Assembly: GCA_032358165.1 (NCBI GenBank)
Contig: JAALGY010000021.1
Location: forward strand, 1,116,001-1,180,000
DNA from: Diplosphaera chodatii
Taxonomy: Eukaryota; Chlorophyta; Trebouxiophyceae; Prasiolales; Stichococcaceae
Length of the DNA: 64,000 nucleotides
Reading direction: 5' to 3'
Of this stretch, positions 1 to 11,845 are shown piece by piece (position 1 is the stretch's first letter; every line of letters begins with the position of its first letter). The translations under genes were made by a program, and so were the position numbers. Under the pieces are notes generated by a model. The model had not been told where the DNA came from. It ran no database searches and saw nothing but the letters and a program-made list of their open reading frames with translations.

Positions 1-469
1 ACGTCGGCCACGTGGTCGATGGCCTGCTCATGCTGCCGTGCTGCCGGGCTGACGGCTGGCGCGGAAGTTGCACCCGCTCCTGATGCTGCAGCAGCATGTA
101 ATCACACATAGTCAAGCACCCGGCTATCACTTGTGAGACAAACTCTCGCATGTGGCACTTGTTTGCTCATGATGCTCCGCCAAGCTCACAGATGGCCACA
201 GGTCTGTATGAAGGACACCACCTGCCAACTCAGCATCTCGCAGGCGGGTCGACCATCTGCGCTTTCGATGCGCGATCCGATTGTCCCTGATGTTTCAACG
301 TCAAGCAAGGTAGGGATCAGCACTGTTCTTATGGCACGAAGCGCCCACTCAAGGACATAGTGTTGGGCGCCCCTCATCTCCGGAACCACGACACACTCAG
401 ATTGCGACACATCACATGCCAAAGCACTCACCTTTTGCTGTTCCTTTGTAACTGCTCCTCAACGTCCAT
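1..469 (-). other. possible 5' exons of an unidentified gene leaving the window
   Basis: A short exon candidate on the minus strand (469-432) starts with ATG, encodes MDVEEQLQRNSK and ends at a good donor (AAAAG|GTGAGT). Near the left edge a second stretch, 85-1, follows a ctgcag acceptor and reads ASGAGATSAP...RQHEQAIDHV in one frame. The phases of the two pieces do not match directly, so a further exon would be needed. The gene would run off the left end. I do not recognise the family. The charged, Gln-rich start would suit a coiled-coil or SNARE-like protein, but that is only an impression. Confidence 0.25.
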
Positions 470-1034
470 CTTGCAGTGGGATGACGGGTGATTTGCCCGG
501 TGACACGACTGGGTCTGGCGTTTGTCCGATAGCAGCACGGAACGAGAAGGGCAGGCTGGTTCGGACCGACAAGCTGTTGTACAAGCGATCAGTGTAGGAG
601 GACGCAGCGATGCGATGCAGCTTGTCCAACTGCCCGTCGCGGGGCGGCGATCGCCTTCACATTCCCGCGACGGGGCAGGTGTAGTGCTATTTGATTAGAG
701 GGCAGATTCAGCGACGAGGGGGGGTGGAGCAGAATGTCGATCAAGGTAGCGGATGGTTTGCTATGCTTCCAGGTACAACGGGTAGCACAGCAGCTAAGTA
801 GTATGACGCCTTTGAACTCTCGATGATGCGGCTGATGAAGCGGTTTGAGACGCTGCTGACTTACAACCTACATACAAACCCGAGTTCGCACTGAAGACTG
901 ATCGCGCATCAGCCAAGGACGCACTGCGATGAGAACAAAGCCTGCCAAAGCTGATGCATGAATTGCATGTTATACAAGGGTGCATATCGAGAGGACCAGG
1001 ATAACGACGGCTGCGTCACCACCAAACCCATCCC
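470..1034. other. intergenic, no gene seen
   Basis: This is the 3' flank of the heat-shock factor gene. The open frames here lack splice-compatible exons and family motifs. A TTACA at 861-865 is TGTAA on the minus strand, the usual chlorophyte polyadenylation signal, about 170 bp past the HSF stop. Confidence 0.4.
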
Positions 1035-3766
1035 TCAGCTGGCACCATCGCTGCTGGATGGCACATCAGGCGAGTTCATGAATGCCTGCGCGCGAGTCAG
1101 TAGACTACACATCAGCTCAGAGTACACACACCCGAAGAGAGAAGATGTTGCAGTAGTCGTGCAAGATGAGTACAGCAACGCCATGACAGGGCTGGCACGA
1201 ATCTGTATAACACAGATCAATACCTGCCACAGTGAGGCGTCCTGTGTTGGCAGCATGTCACCGGCAGGCAGATCGGCGGCCCCAGGCGGTGCACTTGCAG
1301 CACTGTGGAGCAGATCATAGTTGAAGTCGTCCTGCACAGCGCATCGTGCCGAGCTCAGGAACTTGATATGAGCAGGGAGCTCGTGGACACAGGATGCAAA
1401 CCCACGCCATGACGGGATGCTTGTATAAGTGCAAGTTGCTAGACCGTGTGGCGAAGCGTGAAAGGCGGGTGCCACTCACAATGTTGTAGTTAGCGGCGGG
1501 CCCCGCGGCGCTGCTGCCTGGCAGCGGCGACTGCGAGCCGCCGAATATGTCGCTGGCCGTGAGGTCGTCCATGCCGCCCAGACCAGCGTCCAGGTCCCCG
1601 AGGTCCATGGAGAGCAGGCTGCCCATGGTGGCGGGCTCGCTACCCAGTGCCTCGCTCACCCGCACAGTCGGCAGCGTGGTGGCTGACACCGGCACTGACG
1701 GCGGCGGTGGCGCCGGGGCGCTCGTGCTGCCGGCGCCGCCGCCGCCGCTGTCAACGCGTGGCAGGCCGATGGGCGCCTGCAGCTGCTGCAGCGGCTCCCG
1801 CGCGGCGCCAGCGCTGGGGATGCTGGGCATGGCCGCCGTCGGCATGGGCGCTGACGGCTGCGCGTGCTCATGCTCCTGGATGCTGACGGTGGACGGCCAC
1901 ACGCCATTGCCCAGCTCAGGGCGGTCCAGGTTCATGCTGCCAAGCGCCGCGCCCACCTGCAGTGGTGCAAGGCTCACACGATGTCAACCGCACAAGCACA
2001 AGCGGGTTGCCATCAGAACGTGCATAAACACACCACTGCACCACCAGTCTTCAGCTGGATGCCTTGGCAAGTCAGCAACCCACCTCCATGAGGCTGTTTG
2101 GCTGATCACGGTGCAGCTCGGCGCTGTCTCCACTGTCGTCCAGCGCCATGAGGCCATTGAAAAATTCAGGAATGTCCAGCGCCCCATGGCCAGCTGCGCT
2201 GCCGCCCTGGTACTGCACCAGCTGGTTGCCAGGGTCTGTTCCCCCGTTGCTTTCGCTGCTGTCATCTCGCGCTGCACGCCGCTTGAGCTTTTTGCGACCT
2301 GCACAACAGGGGTTTGAATGCTCTACTCTACTCTGCTCCACTGTTCCATTACTGTTCCATTACAACCCACCGAGCCCATCTCCACATCGGATGAGCATGC
2401 AGAACGACCAGGTGCACATTGCGGGGCTGAGTGACGCAGTCTGCTGGGGACACGCACAGTGCGCACCCTGCACGCTGCCATCATAGCGTTGCTGCCGAGC
2501 GCCGACAAGCGACTGCAGCATTTCGGGATGCTGCAGCGCCTTGCTCAGGAACTGCATCATCTGCACCTGCCGCTGCTCCTGCCGCTCAAGCCGTGACTGC
2601 ATAGACCTGTACTTCTCGTCTGATGCCTGCAGGCGGATGTCGTTAACTTTCAGCAGCACATCCTGCGGTCGCAGCAGACTTCCAGCCAGACGGTGAATCA
2701 TGACAACACTCAGAATGCAACTGCTGCTCGGCATGGAGCGGCATCTTCCACCTGTTGCTGCTGGCGCAACCGCACGAGCTCCACCATGAGGATGTTCTTG
2801 TCCCGCTTCAGGCCCTCGAGCTCGTCGGCCAGCCCGCCAAAGTGGCCCAACTGGCGCGCGAGAGCAGCCGAATGTCAGCAATGTTGGCGATGTCTAGCTC
2901 CAGGCATCATCAAGCTGGCACAGACTGACAACAAAGCAGATGCCCACCTCGATGGCTGTCTGCTGAGGGTTGGCTGCTGAGGCTGGTGCATGTGAAGGCG
3001 GCCGTCTGCGGTGGATGTTGATGAGCAGGTCGCGGCGGCCACGCAGGAAGTTCTGCTGGTGAAACTCCCACCGATCCGACTCCACTTTACGGAAACCCTG
3101 TAATCAGATCAGAATGGCAATGAGGCCAAGCACCAGCACCACTGTGCATGCCAGCAGTCGCAGGACTGTGTTGCAGCCTGCTGAGATCAGTCTGTGCAGG
3201 CGATGAAGCTCACATAGGTGTTGAGCTGCCGCACAAAGCTGGAGAAGTTGTTGTGCTTGAAGTACTGCGGCAGCAGGTCGCGGGAGAACTCCTCGTGCTT
3301 CCATACTATGAAGCTGCGGGCACGAACACACGCACATGCTCACCACCGTGTGCAGCTGCTGTATGACATGCGACGCTGCAGTTGGGCTCCAGGTGGTGCA
3401 GATTGCGTCATGCGCCAAAAACAGGGACCTCACCTTGTGCCCTCCTCATTCCAGGAGATCACAGAGTCTGTCGCCGGGTCGCTGACCAGGTCAAAGCTGC
3501 GAGTGCGAGGAGGGACACATGTCAGCAGCTAGTGATTGGGCGCACCCCAGGCCGCAGGAAGCTGCTGCACGGCCCCATGTGGAGGCGCACACAAGGAGCA
3601 CGACACTATGTGACATGCACAGTCCACATGCAGGAAAGCTACAGCATCATGTGCGCAGCACGGGCGGGGCAACGGGTCACGTTTTGCTCAGGAACGGGGG
3701 AGGCTGCTCCAGCTTGTAGCTTCCGCCTGTGCTGGACGAGGGGAGGGCGGGAGTGCGCCTTGACAT
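1035..3766 (-). CDS. heat-shock transcription factor (HSF)
   Basis: This is a trimeric transcription factor that binds nGAAn elements and activates chaperone genes in the nucleus. CDS model, ten exons: 3766-3681, 3496-3434, 3314-3215, 3097-2948, 2850-2752, 2626-2467, 2298-2084, 1956-1480, 1331-1224, 1085-1035, giving 502 aa. The winged-helix DNA-binding domain spans about residues 23-120, with [54 protein letters not shown] and [19 protein letters not shown] leucine-rich oligomerisation segment follows (about 134-200; [25 protein letters not shown]). Next come a basic nuclear signal RKKLKRR (about 220) and an acidic, hydrophobic C-terminal region ([19 protein letters not shown], then [16 protein letters not shown]) suited to activation. 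The start was chosen at the first ATG in phase, 24 codons before FLSKT. It is transcribed away from the carboxypeptidase gene at 4166. The exon 6/7 junction is the least certain. Confidence 0.93.
2341..2362. repeat. 11-bp direct repeat in an HSF intron
   Basis: ctgttccatta occurs twice back to back within the intron between 2298 and 2467, following a ctctact-type low-complexity stretch. No function is implied. Confidence 0.6.
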
Positions 3767-4165
3767 GGAAGCGCCGCGGCTGCGCCGGCGCCTGCCAGGA
3801 CGCTGCTGCGAGACAGCCAGGTTGCCCACGCTTGTGGGCAGTGACCACTTGCAAGCCCTACAAGCGCTCCAGATCTCACCCAGCGCGTGACTCGCAAGAC
3901 CTGGCCTCTACTGTAACAGTGTTGTCGTTAGCCGGTATCTGCACGAGCGAGAATGATGCATTGCAAATGATCAACATGAACATCACAACCTGGGCTGGCC
4001 CTGGAGTACGTAAGGCATTGAGTTCAATATACGCCTACGTAAAGCTACAACGAGTGCTGACGTCAGCATTGAAGAACCATTCGCATGGCCGGTATGTTGT
4101 TTTGTGCCGCAAATACACGAGTAGAGTTGCAACGCACGTCACATTTCCAAAGCACAGGCGCAGTC
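3767..4165. promoter_or_regulatory. shared upstream region of HSF and carboxypeptidase
   Basis: These 399 bp separate two head-to-head start codons and must hold both promoters. I see no clear TATA box and no convincing array of nGAAnnTTCn heat-shock elements by eye. Confidence 0.4.
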
Positions 4166-7100
4166 ATGGCGTCGCAATGGAGAGTGGTGCTTTTGACCAT
4201 GCTACTGGCAGTGCTGCTGGGCCCCAGCTATGCAGCCGTGTCTTCGTCCAGGCTGCGGGAGACGCCGCTGGACTTTGCAGCTCAGGACCGTCAGCTCATG
4301 CAGGGGGCGGAGGGACCCGAGAGGGTTGCAGGCTACTTCAAGCTAAAGAGGAAGTGAGTTGTTGCGCCCTATCATGCGCCCTATCATCCCGACCAGTGGG
4401 GGGCTGGCATCGTGGGAACTGCTGAGACAGAGACCACGTGCAAGCATCACACAGGCAACCCCGTCCTGGTGCATTCTTCAGCGCTGGTGAATACTAAACC
4501 TGTTTCTGTTGACGTGCTGCCACAGTCACACGGATACGGCGGAGATGTTTTACTTCTTCTTTGAGGCGCGCAGCATGCACAATGTACAGCTTGGACGTCG
4601 CGCTCGTATGCCATGATGCACGGTCTTGCTGCGCCTGCAGCACAGTGCTGGTGCTGTTCATGTGCCACAGGCTCGCAACAACAGTGACACTGCGCCGCTG
4701 GCGCTGTGGCTGACGGGTGGACCCGGCTGCAGCTCCGAGCTGGCCGTCTTCGTGGAGAACGGGCCGTATGCACTGAACGACAAGGGCGAGGTGGAGGAGC
4801 GAGAGTTCGCCTGGGATGTGGAGGTGAGGCGCTGCGCCGAATCATGCATCCCGCGAGGAAGTTCAGGCCTGCGGACCCATTGGCAAGCGGCATGCGTGGC
4901 TGTGTCGACATGTACTCTATGCGATCACGACTGCAGGCCAACATGATTTTTGTGGACTCCCCGCTGAACGTCGGCTTCAGCTATACTGCGGTGCTGTGCC
5001 CCATCGGATTTCGGATGCATCTGTGCCACTGACCACACACTGTGCTGCCTGATGCCCGTTGACATACTTGCTGCATGATGTTCTTGCGCCCCTGTATTGT
5101 GCTTCAGGACTCAGATGACCAAGTCCATGATGAGCCTGGTGTAGCAGCAGATCTGTTGGACTTCATGCAAGAGTTTCAAAAGGCAAGGCCACACCTTGCC
5201 AACCGAGAGTTCTACGTAACCGGCGAATCTTATGGGGTGAGCAACATAAGCAACTTGCCATTGCAGATGACAGAGCATATTTCACCAAAGCACGTTCGAT
5301 ACCTCAAAGCGGTCACAGCCTCTGCGTCTGCTGCTGAACTTTGCAATGATGAGGCTCTTCATTTTGCAGGGCCACTATGTGCCGGCCTTTGCTACGCACA
5401 TCTACCGCACCAATCAGCTGAAGGCACCTGAGGACATCATCAATCTGAAGGGCATTGCAATCGGCAACGGGCTCACGGACCCTGGTGCGTGGGTTGAGGG
5501 GCAGGATTGCTATACATAGACTCTCGACAGACCACACCAGCACCCTCAGCCTTTCATGGACAAACAGAGCTTGGTGGTTCAATCTGGACACAGGCACTCA
5601 ATATGGCTCGTATGCACCCTATGCCGAGGCGAAGGGCCTGATTTCCAGCACAGCGTCACAGGGCATCCAGCTGGTGCGCTCGGCATTCTGCTACCTGCTG
5701 CATAACCTGCACATTGTCAGACGCATCTCTCAGCTTCTTTCAAAATTACCGTTTATGTCTTGAGCTTCTGTCTTGCGCTGCAGACTTGGCCGTTCTGCAA
5801 GGCGGGAATCACAATGTGCAACGCTGGAGTTCCGCTCACATGCGACCTGTGAGTGGAGTATGATGTCAAAATGCTCAGAGTCACTCGTGCTGATGCTCCA
5901 GATCCGTGCAGGTCACTGACGGAGTTCAACTTCTGCTGTCCAGGGCCATGTTCTTCTGTCAGGCCTCACAATTTGCCCCGGTCCTGGCGCTGTCAGACAA
6001 TGTCAACATCTATGACGTGAGCATCATGTGCTTGTAAAATAATATTTGGTAAAGCTTGATGTCTGCAAGCTCTGCCTGCTGAAAACCTTGCTTGTAAGCT
6101 GGAGCTCATATCGGCCCGGGTCATGCGTTTGCAGGTCCGGAAGAAGTGCATTGGCATGCTGTGCTATGGTCAGTATGTCTCGAGCTGTGCATTTGTCGAC
6201 ACTGCTTCCAGCTTGCCGTCGGCCACTCCGACAGCTGCACAGCGTGACTGCTAAGCTTGTGCTCTGATGTGCCACTGCAGATTTCAGCGCTCTCGACAAG
6301 TATCTGAACCTCCCTGAGACGAGGAAGAAGCTTGGCGTGCCAAAGGGTCGCAAGTACGTGGACATTCTGCCCCTGAGACAAGCGCGTGGAAAGGAAGCAT
6401 GCTCATGCGTCTTGTCTACTGGTTGAACTGTGCGAGCACAGCCTTATTGGAACTCCTTTGCAGGTGGCAGGAATGCAACATGCAGATCAACCAAGCTTTC
6501 CTTGGTGCGCATGGTCATGTCAGCTGTGGCATGCTGAAAGCCTCGTTCGGAGACATCTGACCATATTGGTAGCTGCCTGCCTTGCACCACAAGCAAGGTA
6601 TTGTTGCATCGGGCTGCCTGATAGTCTGTCCACGTTGTGCAGCGGACTTCATGCGGAGCTACGCAGCGGATGTGTCACTGCTGCTGGAGGAGGGCTACCC
6701 CGTCATGATCTACAGCGGACTGGAGGACCTCATCTGCAACTCCCTCTCACAGCACTGGTGCGGCACCGCTTCAATCAAGCACCAAAACAGCATTGGCTGC
6801 AGCGAGCACAGCATCACAGCCGATCACGGTGCTGCTGGTCGGTTGCACAACAAGGTAGTTGGCTGATGTCTCCGCTTGGTTGCCCGTGGGCAAGTCTGGT
6901 TGGCAAATGACCATGCCCAAGGGTCACGATCTTTCCTGTGACCCTCGCGCCGGCAGCAGTCCATCTCCCGGTCGCTTGTCCGCAGGTGGACCTCGGCGCT
7001 GGAGTGGCACGGTAAGGACGGCTTCAACCGTGCACCCAAGGAGGATTGGCGGGTGGATGGCGACCTGGCTGGCTTCATTCAGCGTCATGAGCGCTTTGCA

Positions 7101-7445
7101 AATGTCGAGATCCTGGATGCGGGCCACATGGTGCGTCGCTGCCTGTCACGGCCTATCAACCGTCCCGTGACTGTGCATCAGACGATTGGGTGCAGATCTG
7201 TCAATGCTGCGAATGTACCCTCGCCTGCACCGACTTGGTAGTGCAATCCTGCCCACTTATTAGGCACAGTCATGCACTGGCAGGCCCCTGACCACCGTTG
7301 CTGTGCATGGCAGGTCCCCATGGATCAGGCGAAGCCAATGCTGTCTCTGTTTGCGGACTTCGTGCGGGGACGACTGTTCGAGCATAACACGCCGCAGGAC
7401 GATATGGTCTATGGCCAGCTTTCAGAGGGCATCTCGCAGCAGTGA
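4166..7445 (+). CDS. serine carboxypeptidase (peptidase family S10)
   Basis: This is a secreted or vacuolar exopeptidase that removes C-terminal residues, or an acyltransferase relative of the same fold. CDS model, fifteen exons: 4166-4353, 4526-4583, 4671-4823, 4937-4990, 5108-5236, 5370-5484, 5594-5673, 5784-5848, 5944-6016, 6135-6168, 6281-6353, 6464-6504, 6643-6757, 6986-7130, 7314-7445, giving 484 aa. The chosen start gives a clean signal peptide (MASQWRVVLLTMLLAVLLG). An upstream in-frame ATG at 4085 would bury it. Substrate-binding LWLTGGPGCSS is intact. The triad is Ser192 (GESYG), Asp383 (YSGLEDLICN) and His440 (DAGHM). GYFKL, NMIFVDSPLNVGFSYT and IGNGLTDP are all typical of the family. 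The intron before WTSALEWHG was placed at TG|GTGCGG because it keeps frame and the family spacing. Whether it is a peptidase or an acyltransferase cannot be told from sequence. Confidence 0.94.
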
Positions 7446-8058
7446 CACACCGTGATCAACAAAGTGCTTCCCAGCTGGTGCTAGTGTACCGTATGTACAT
7501 TGATATGTGCGTTTCGTGCATGTGTGTCTATTCTTCGGCGGCTGTATGTGCAACCATCCAGACATTGGACAGTGGATGTACAACTGAGCAGCGGCACGCT
7601 GAACTGCTTAATGCATGTCAGCCACGCATGAACATGCAATCAATATGCAACAGACATGTCAAGAGAGGCGACATAGGCCTGTGGCACAGCTGCCATGACA
7701 GCAGCCGAAATTTGATGCGCTTCGTGTGACTCATGGCAGTCGTGGAACACATGCATACAAATACGACAGTGTCAAGGCTGTGAGGCAAACACCTCACAGC
7801 AGCATTCACTCACATCGCCAGCACCGCCCTTGCAGGGCATGCCGGAGTGCTTTGATCCACTGAGGCGCCATTGTTGCGCATGGAAAGGCACCCAGGCCCT
7901 GTCTGGCCAATTGGTGGGTGCCTCTCGTTATTGGTGATGGCCCCGCTTCAAGGCTGGCCATCTTGAGGGGCAACATCCAGCAGCGAGCCGGGTTTTGCAA
8001 GATGCGGAACTCTCTTGTTGCCTCTGTTCGGGCGCCTGTGCGCCGGCTTGCAGCTACT
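7446..8058. other. convergent intergenic region
   Basis: This holds the 3' flanks of the carboxypeptidase and the ZUFSP gene. Short open frames are present without motifs or splice-compatible partners. I see no gene. Confidence 0.4.
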
Positions 8059-11000
8059 TCAGAAGCGCTCGTCGGCCCTGATGACCTTCGAGTCCTCCTG
8101 CTCTGCTTCGGACATTAGTCGATCCTCCACATACAGCACCTGGTACTCGGCCTTCCTGCAATGGCAGGGTGCCGTGGTGTCATGGCGATGATGCCAGGCG
8201 ACAGGAGCGCTTGTGAGTGCAAAACACTGCTTACGCTCTGACACATGCAGGGCCCACCTGAGGGTGTGCGTGCCGCGCTTCAGCTTGCGCTGCCACCCGC
8301 GACCGGACTGCAGCGCCTCCCTCAGCGACTGCGTGCGCTCATTGGGGTCCAGGACCAGCAGCGCATACAGCTGCGCCAGCACACGACAGCACTGCTGTTT
8401 GACCAATGACAGGAAACCATTGGTGCGTATGCATCTGTGGCTGCCAGCAGAAGATATGCGAGACATAACCCACTCTGTGCTCGTTCGTGCGATCGGTGCA
8501 GCATGCGTTGCAGCATGCATGGCGGGCTGTGCCTCACCTCGCCATCCTGGCTGCAGCGGTGCTCAATGCCCACAATGGTGCGCGAGTGACCCTCTGCGCA
8601 ACAGCACAGGGGCAGCGTGAGGACAGGTCACATGTTAGCATGTTGCTACCTGGGGTGAATATGCAGAGCGCACTGCCAACAAGCCGCTCTGGTTGAGGGA
8701 CGCTGCCGAAGCTGCACAAGCCCAGCACCGTGCTGGAAGTACAGCGGCGGCTTGTCGGAGCGAATGATGCGGCCCCGGCGCCCGCTGTCCCCGCCGCCGG
8801 CATCCAGGTTTGTCGGATCCTCGCCCGTGAAGTGCTTCCACACCCTGCAAGTCCGGTCGGAAAGATCATTGTTGTGGGCCTTTCCGCAGACAGTGATGTG
8901 CGATATACAAACAGCGTCGGTGAGTGCTGTTGCGGGCGCGCTGAGCCCGCTCGAGGCCCAAGCAGCACAACAGCCGGCGCACCACTTCATGAGGGCGGGG
9001 CCGTTGTCCTCCTGCCCGCGGGTGCGGCCCTGGCGGCGGGCGTACGGCGCCGCGCGGTCCGCCTGCGGCTGCTGGTGGCAGCGGCTGCACAGGTCGTAGT
9101 CCTGCTGCACCTTGCTCGTGAAGCAGGGCCCTGCAGGGCGGCGCCACCGCGTTGGTTGGGCTGCGACCGCATGCCCATCCCCCCGACAGCCCAGGCTCCA
9201 TGCATGGTTTGCCACGCCTCTGCCTCTGCCATCTGCACGGGGCGCACCTGTGATGGGGAACTGGTCGCAGCCGTCGCACTGCACGCCGGGGTGCACCTCG
9301 TCCCCGCCCTGCGCGCCGGAGGCGTTGTCACCCACCTCCTCGCTCCCGCCGCGCGCCTTGCTGTCCCCCTGCGCCTCGGCCTCACGCAGCAGCACATGCC
9401 CACGCCCGCCCTGCAGGTGGCACGCAGGCGAGCACTGGCGTCAGACGCACACCACTGTGGTGCGGATGATGTGCACATCAGCCATGGCGCTGCACCTGTC
9501 AGCCACTGACGCAGGCTGCTGAGTAATCCGTACCTCAAAATCGACGATCTTGGCGTTCACACCAAAGGAGCGCAGCAGGGCGGCGCACTCGGTGGTGCCA
9601 ATCCAGGTGCGCGTGCCCTGCAGCTTGCCGCCCAGCTGGTCCTTCCCGGCGCTGCGCGGTGTGCAGGATTCTGTTCGTCAATGGCTTGTCGTACAGCGTT
9701 CGCACCACCTGCCGCAACGCACTGTGCAAAGGCGAGATGTGCATTCAGAACTGGTCCGATATGGCCAGCAGGTGACATGAACGCATGTCAATGTGGCATG
9801 CTCACGTGTCCCAGCCGCGGGCCCAGGCAGCTTCGACCAGTGCCTGCAGCGAGGGGATGTCCGGCACGAAACCGCAGCCATCAAACAGCGCCTTCTTGAG
9901 CGACTGCGAGATAGGCAATGAGTTGTTAGGCCTGCACACTTGCAGGCGAAACAACACCTGCAACAAAGCGGAGCTGCCACCGATGGTGCACTGCCGGTTG
10001 CAGGTATGCTGTGTGGTGTAGTGCTGGTCAGGCAGCCCCCAGGGTCCACACCTCGCGTTTGAGCAGGTTGGACACCAGCATCTGGATGTTGCGGTAGCCG
10101 CACCCCCAGCCGGCGTCCGAGGGCTCCGACTGATAGTGGTCCATGCTGCCTGCAGGGAGCCAGGTACGCTGCTGAGCCGACAGCAGCTTTTCGAAACAGC
10201 GGACCACCTCGTGAAACAGCGGACCACCTCGTCAGCTTCCCAAATTCAGCTGGGGCACCTGTGACTGCAGCTGTGAAGGAGGTGCCCTGCGACTCCAGGC
10301 AGCGGGCGATCAGGGGCACCAGGTCCTCCCCCGGGCGTCTGTTGGCAGCCGGCTTGATCTGGTCGGCGCTGCATGCAGGAGCAGCCTGGCCTCAGATCCC
10401 CCAGCATTGCAGCTGGCCTCGGTGCAGCTGCAGTGGACACCTGATTGGCCCGCTCTGCTCTCGCCTGCCGTGCGCACCTGACGGGTGGAGGGTTGTGCTG
10501 CACGCCAGCCGGCCTCTGCTGCCCACTGCCGGAGTCCCCACCACGCATATCGCTGCATTAGAAGACAGCACAGGCGCTTCGCAGGCAGCTTGAACAGCGT
10601 CGTGACGTCAGGTGCGGAGCAGAGCTAGAGCACGAGCATCACGAGCGCGCACGGGTGCTGGCCAGAGTTCCGCTCCAGGAGCTCTGGAACACGCTGGGGC
10701 GGCGGGCCCCCCTCCTCCGCGAAGTGGGCTTCGCAGTGCGCCTGCAAGAACCCGCCTCCAATTGCAGCACGAGTGGTGGGAGCATGACCGTATGTGCAGC
10801 ATGAATGTATATATATGCAACACCCTCCTGGACAGGCGATATTTTGCTATCAGCTCTGAGCCCCGCAAGGCCTGTACAGCCACTATGCGCACCTGTATCT
10901 GGGACACGGGGTGCAGCTTATCGCAGATGGGGCACAGCGACTGGTCCTGCACACATGCGGGCAGGATGTGTAAAGGAGGCATACAGCAAAACTCGAGGCA

Positions 11001-11110
11001 GGTCGGCAGTGGTAACACGAACATCCCGAGTCTGTTTGCAACGGCGGGCACTTGAAAAGGGGTCCTGCAACACCGTTCACCTCCTCGACCGAGCCCTTCC
11101 TTGTGCCCAT
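8059..11110 (-). CDS. ZUFSP/ZUP1-type peptidase (family C78) with inserted ZZ-like zinc motif
   Basis: The animal relative (ZUP1/ZUFSP) is a K63-specific deubiquitinase active in genome maintenance; the fold is shared with UFM1 proteases. CDS model: 11110-11081, 10946-10893, 10741-10653, 10552-10478, 10368-10259, 10149-10052, 9903-9806, 9651-9534, 9410-9248, 9130-8983, 8844-8729, 8593-8538, 8370-8258, 8155-8059, giving 454 aa. An N-terminal C2H2 finger is formed by C15, C18, H30 and H34 (SLCPICDKLHPVSQ, AHCEAHF). The catalytic residues are Cys136 (AGWGCGYRNIQMLVSNLL), His369 (EGHSRTIVGIE) and Asp393 (LLVLDPNE). VPDIPSLQALVEAAWARGWD and LQGTRTWIGTTECAALL match the family. Between the Cys half and the His/Asp half lies a Cys-rich segment (about 262-297) patterned like a ZZ finger: HPGVQCDGCDQFPITG, then CFTSK and DYDLCSRCH. 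The first exon is short and least certain. Confidence 0.88.
10193..10232. repeat. 20-bp perfect tandem duplication in a ZUFSP intron
   Basis: gaaacagcggaccacctcgt is present twice without a gap (10193-10212 and 10213-10232), in the intron just upstream of the exon carrying the catalytic cysteine. It looks like a recent slippage or microduplication. Confidence 0.8.
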
Positions 11111-11845
11111 GATGGCGCACTAGAAGGGTCCTCAGCACGCGCTACGGATTGTCGTGAGGCCGCGCAGGATGCACATCTGGTCCACAGAGCGCCCACGCTT
11201 GTCCGTGCTCGGCTTGGTCGCGAGCAAGCGGCCTAGGTACGCTCAATGTCGACCTTCAATCTGAGATAGTGGAAACGCCCAAAACGGCCCTGCATGCCGC
11301 TACCTATCTACCGAACCTCCAAAACGACCACCGCGCGCCCGCAGGCAAAGTGTGGAGGGCCTGCACACGAACCTCGCCGACTGCTGACAATGGGGACGCT
11401 GTGCGGCAGGTGCCCCCTTTGATCTGTGAAGGCAGATCAGATCATCCCGGAGTAGTTGGGAGTGGTTTCCACCCAGTGGCACAGGCGTTGCACCTTCCCT
11501 CCTCTCATGCACATGCACAAGGTCAATACTCAACGTGCCACACAGCCTGCCGCTGATCGCTGCTTCACTACCTGAAGAATCAAAGATTCTAGATACCCCT
11601 CTCACTGGTGCGTACGTACACGTCATGCTACCGACCGGAGCACGCAGCCACACCGCAATACATGCAGCAGCTGGCGGGCTGCATCCGCTAGTCGACTAAC
11701 AGCTGCATGCCATGCCTTGGGCCGACAGGTATGACCTGAATGTGCACAGAAGAACAGCTGTGCAGCATCCTGTGTATAGCACCTACGGTATGCGCCTATA
11801 ATAACACTGGTTGAAAGCTGTCGTGCCCTGATGCCCTGATGGTGG
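11111..11845. other. intergenic between two minus-strand genes
   Basis: This contains the promoter side of the ZUFSP gene and the 3' flank of the P450 gene. No coding exon with a recognisable motif was found on either strand. Confidence 0.35.

Noticed and set aside
3382..4425. 347-codon plus-strand frame opposite and upstream of HSF
   Set aside because: It is antisense to well-supported HSF exons and overlaps the carboxypeptidase first exon in another frame; a GC-rich shadow frame.
8730..9509. 259-codon plus-strand frame
   Set aside because: It is the antisense shadow of the ZUFSP exons that encode the zinc motif and the WVWKHF segment.
11300..11653. 117-codon minus-strand frame in the ZUFSP/P450 interval
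   Set aside because: Composition and codon pattern look random, there is no motif, and no splice site links it to either neighbour.
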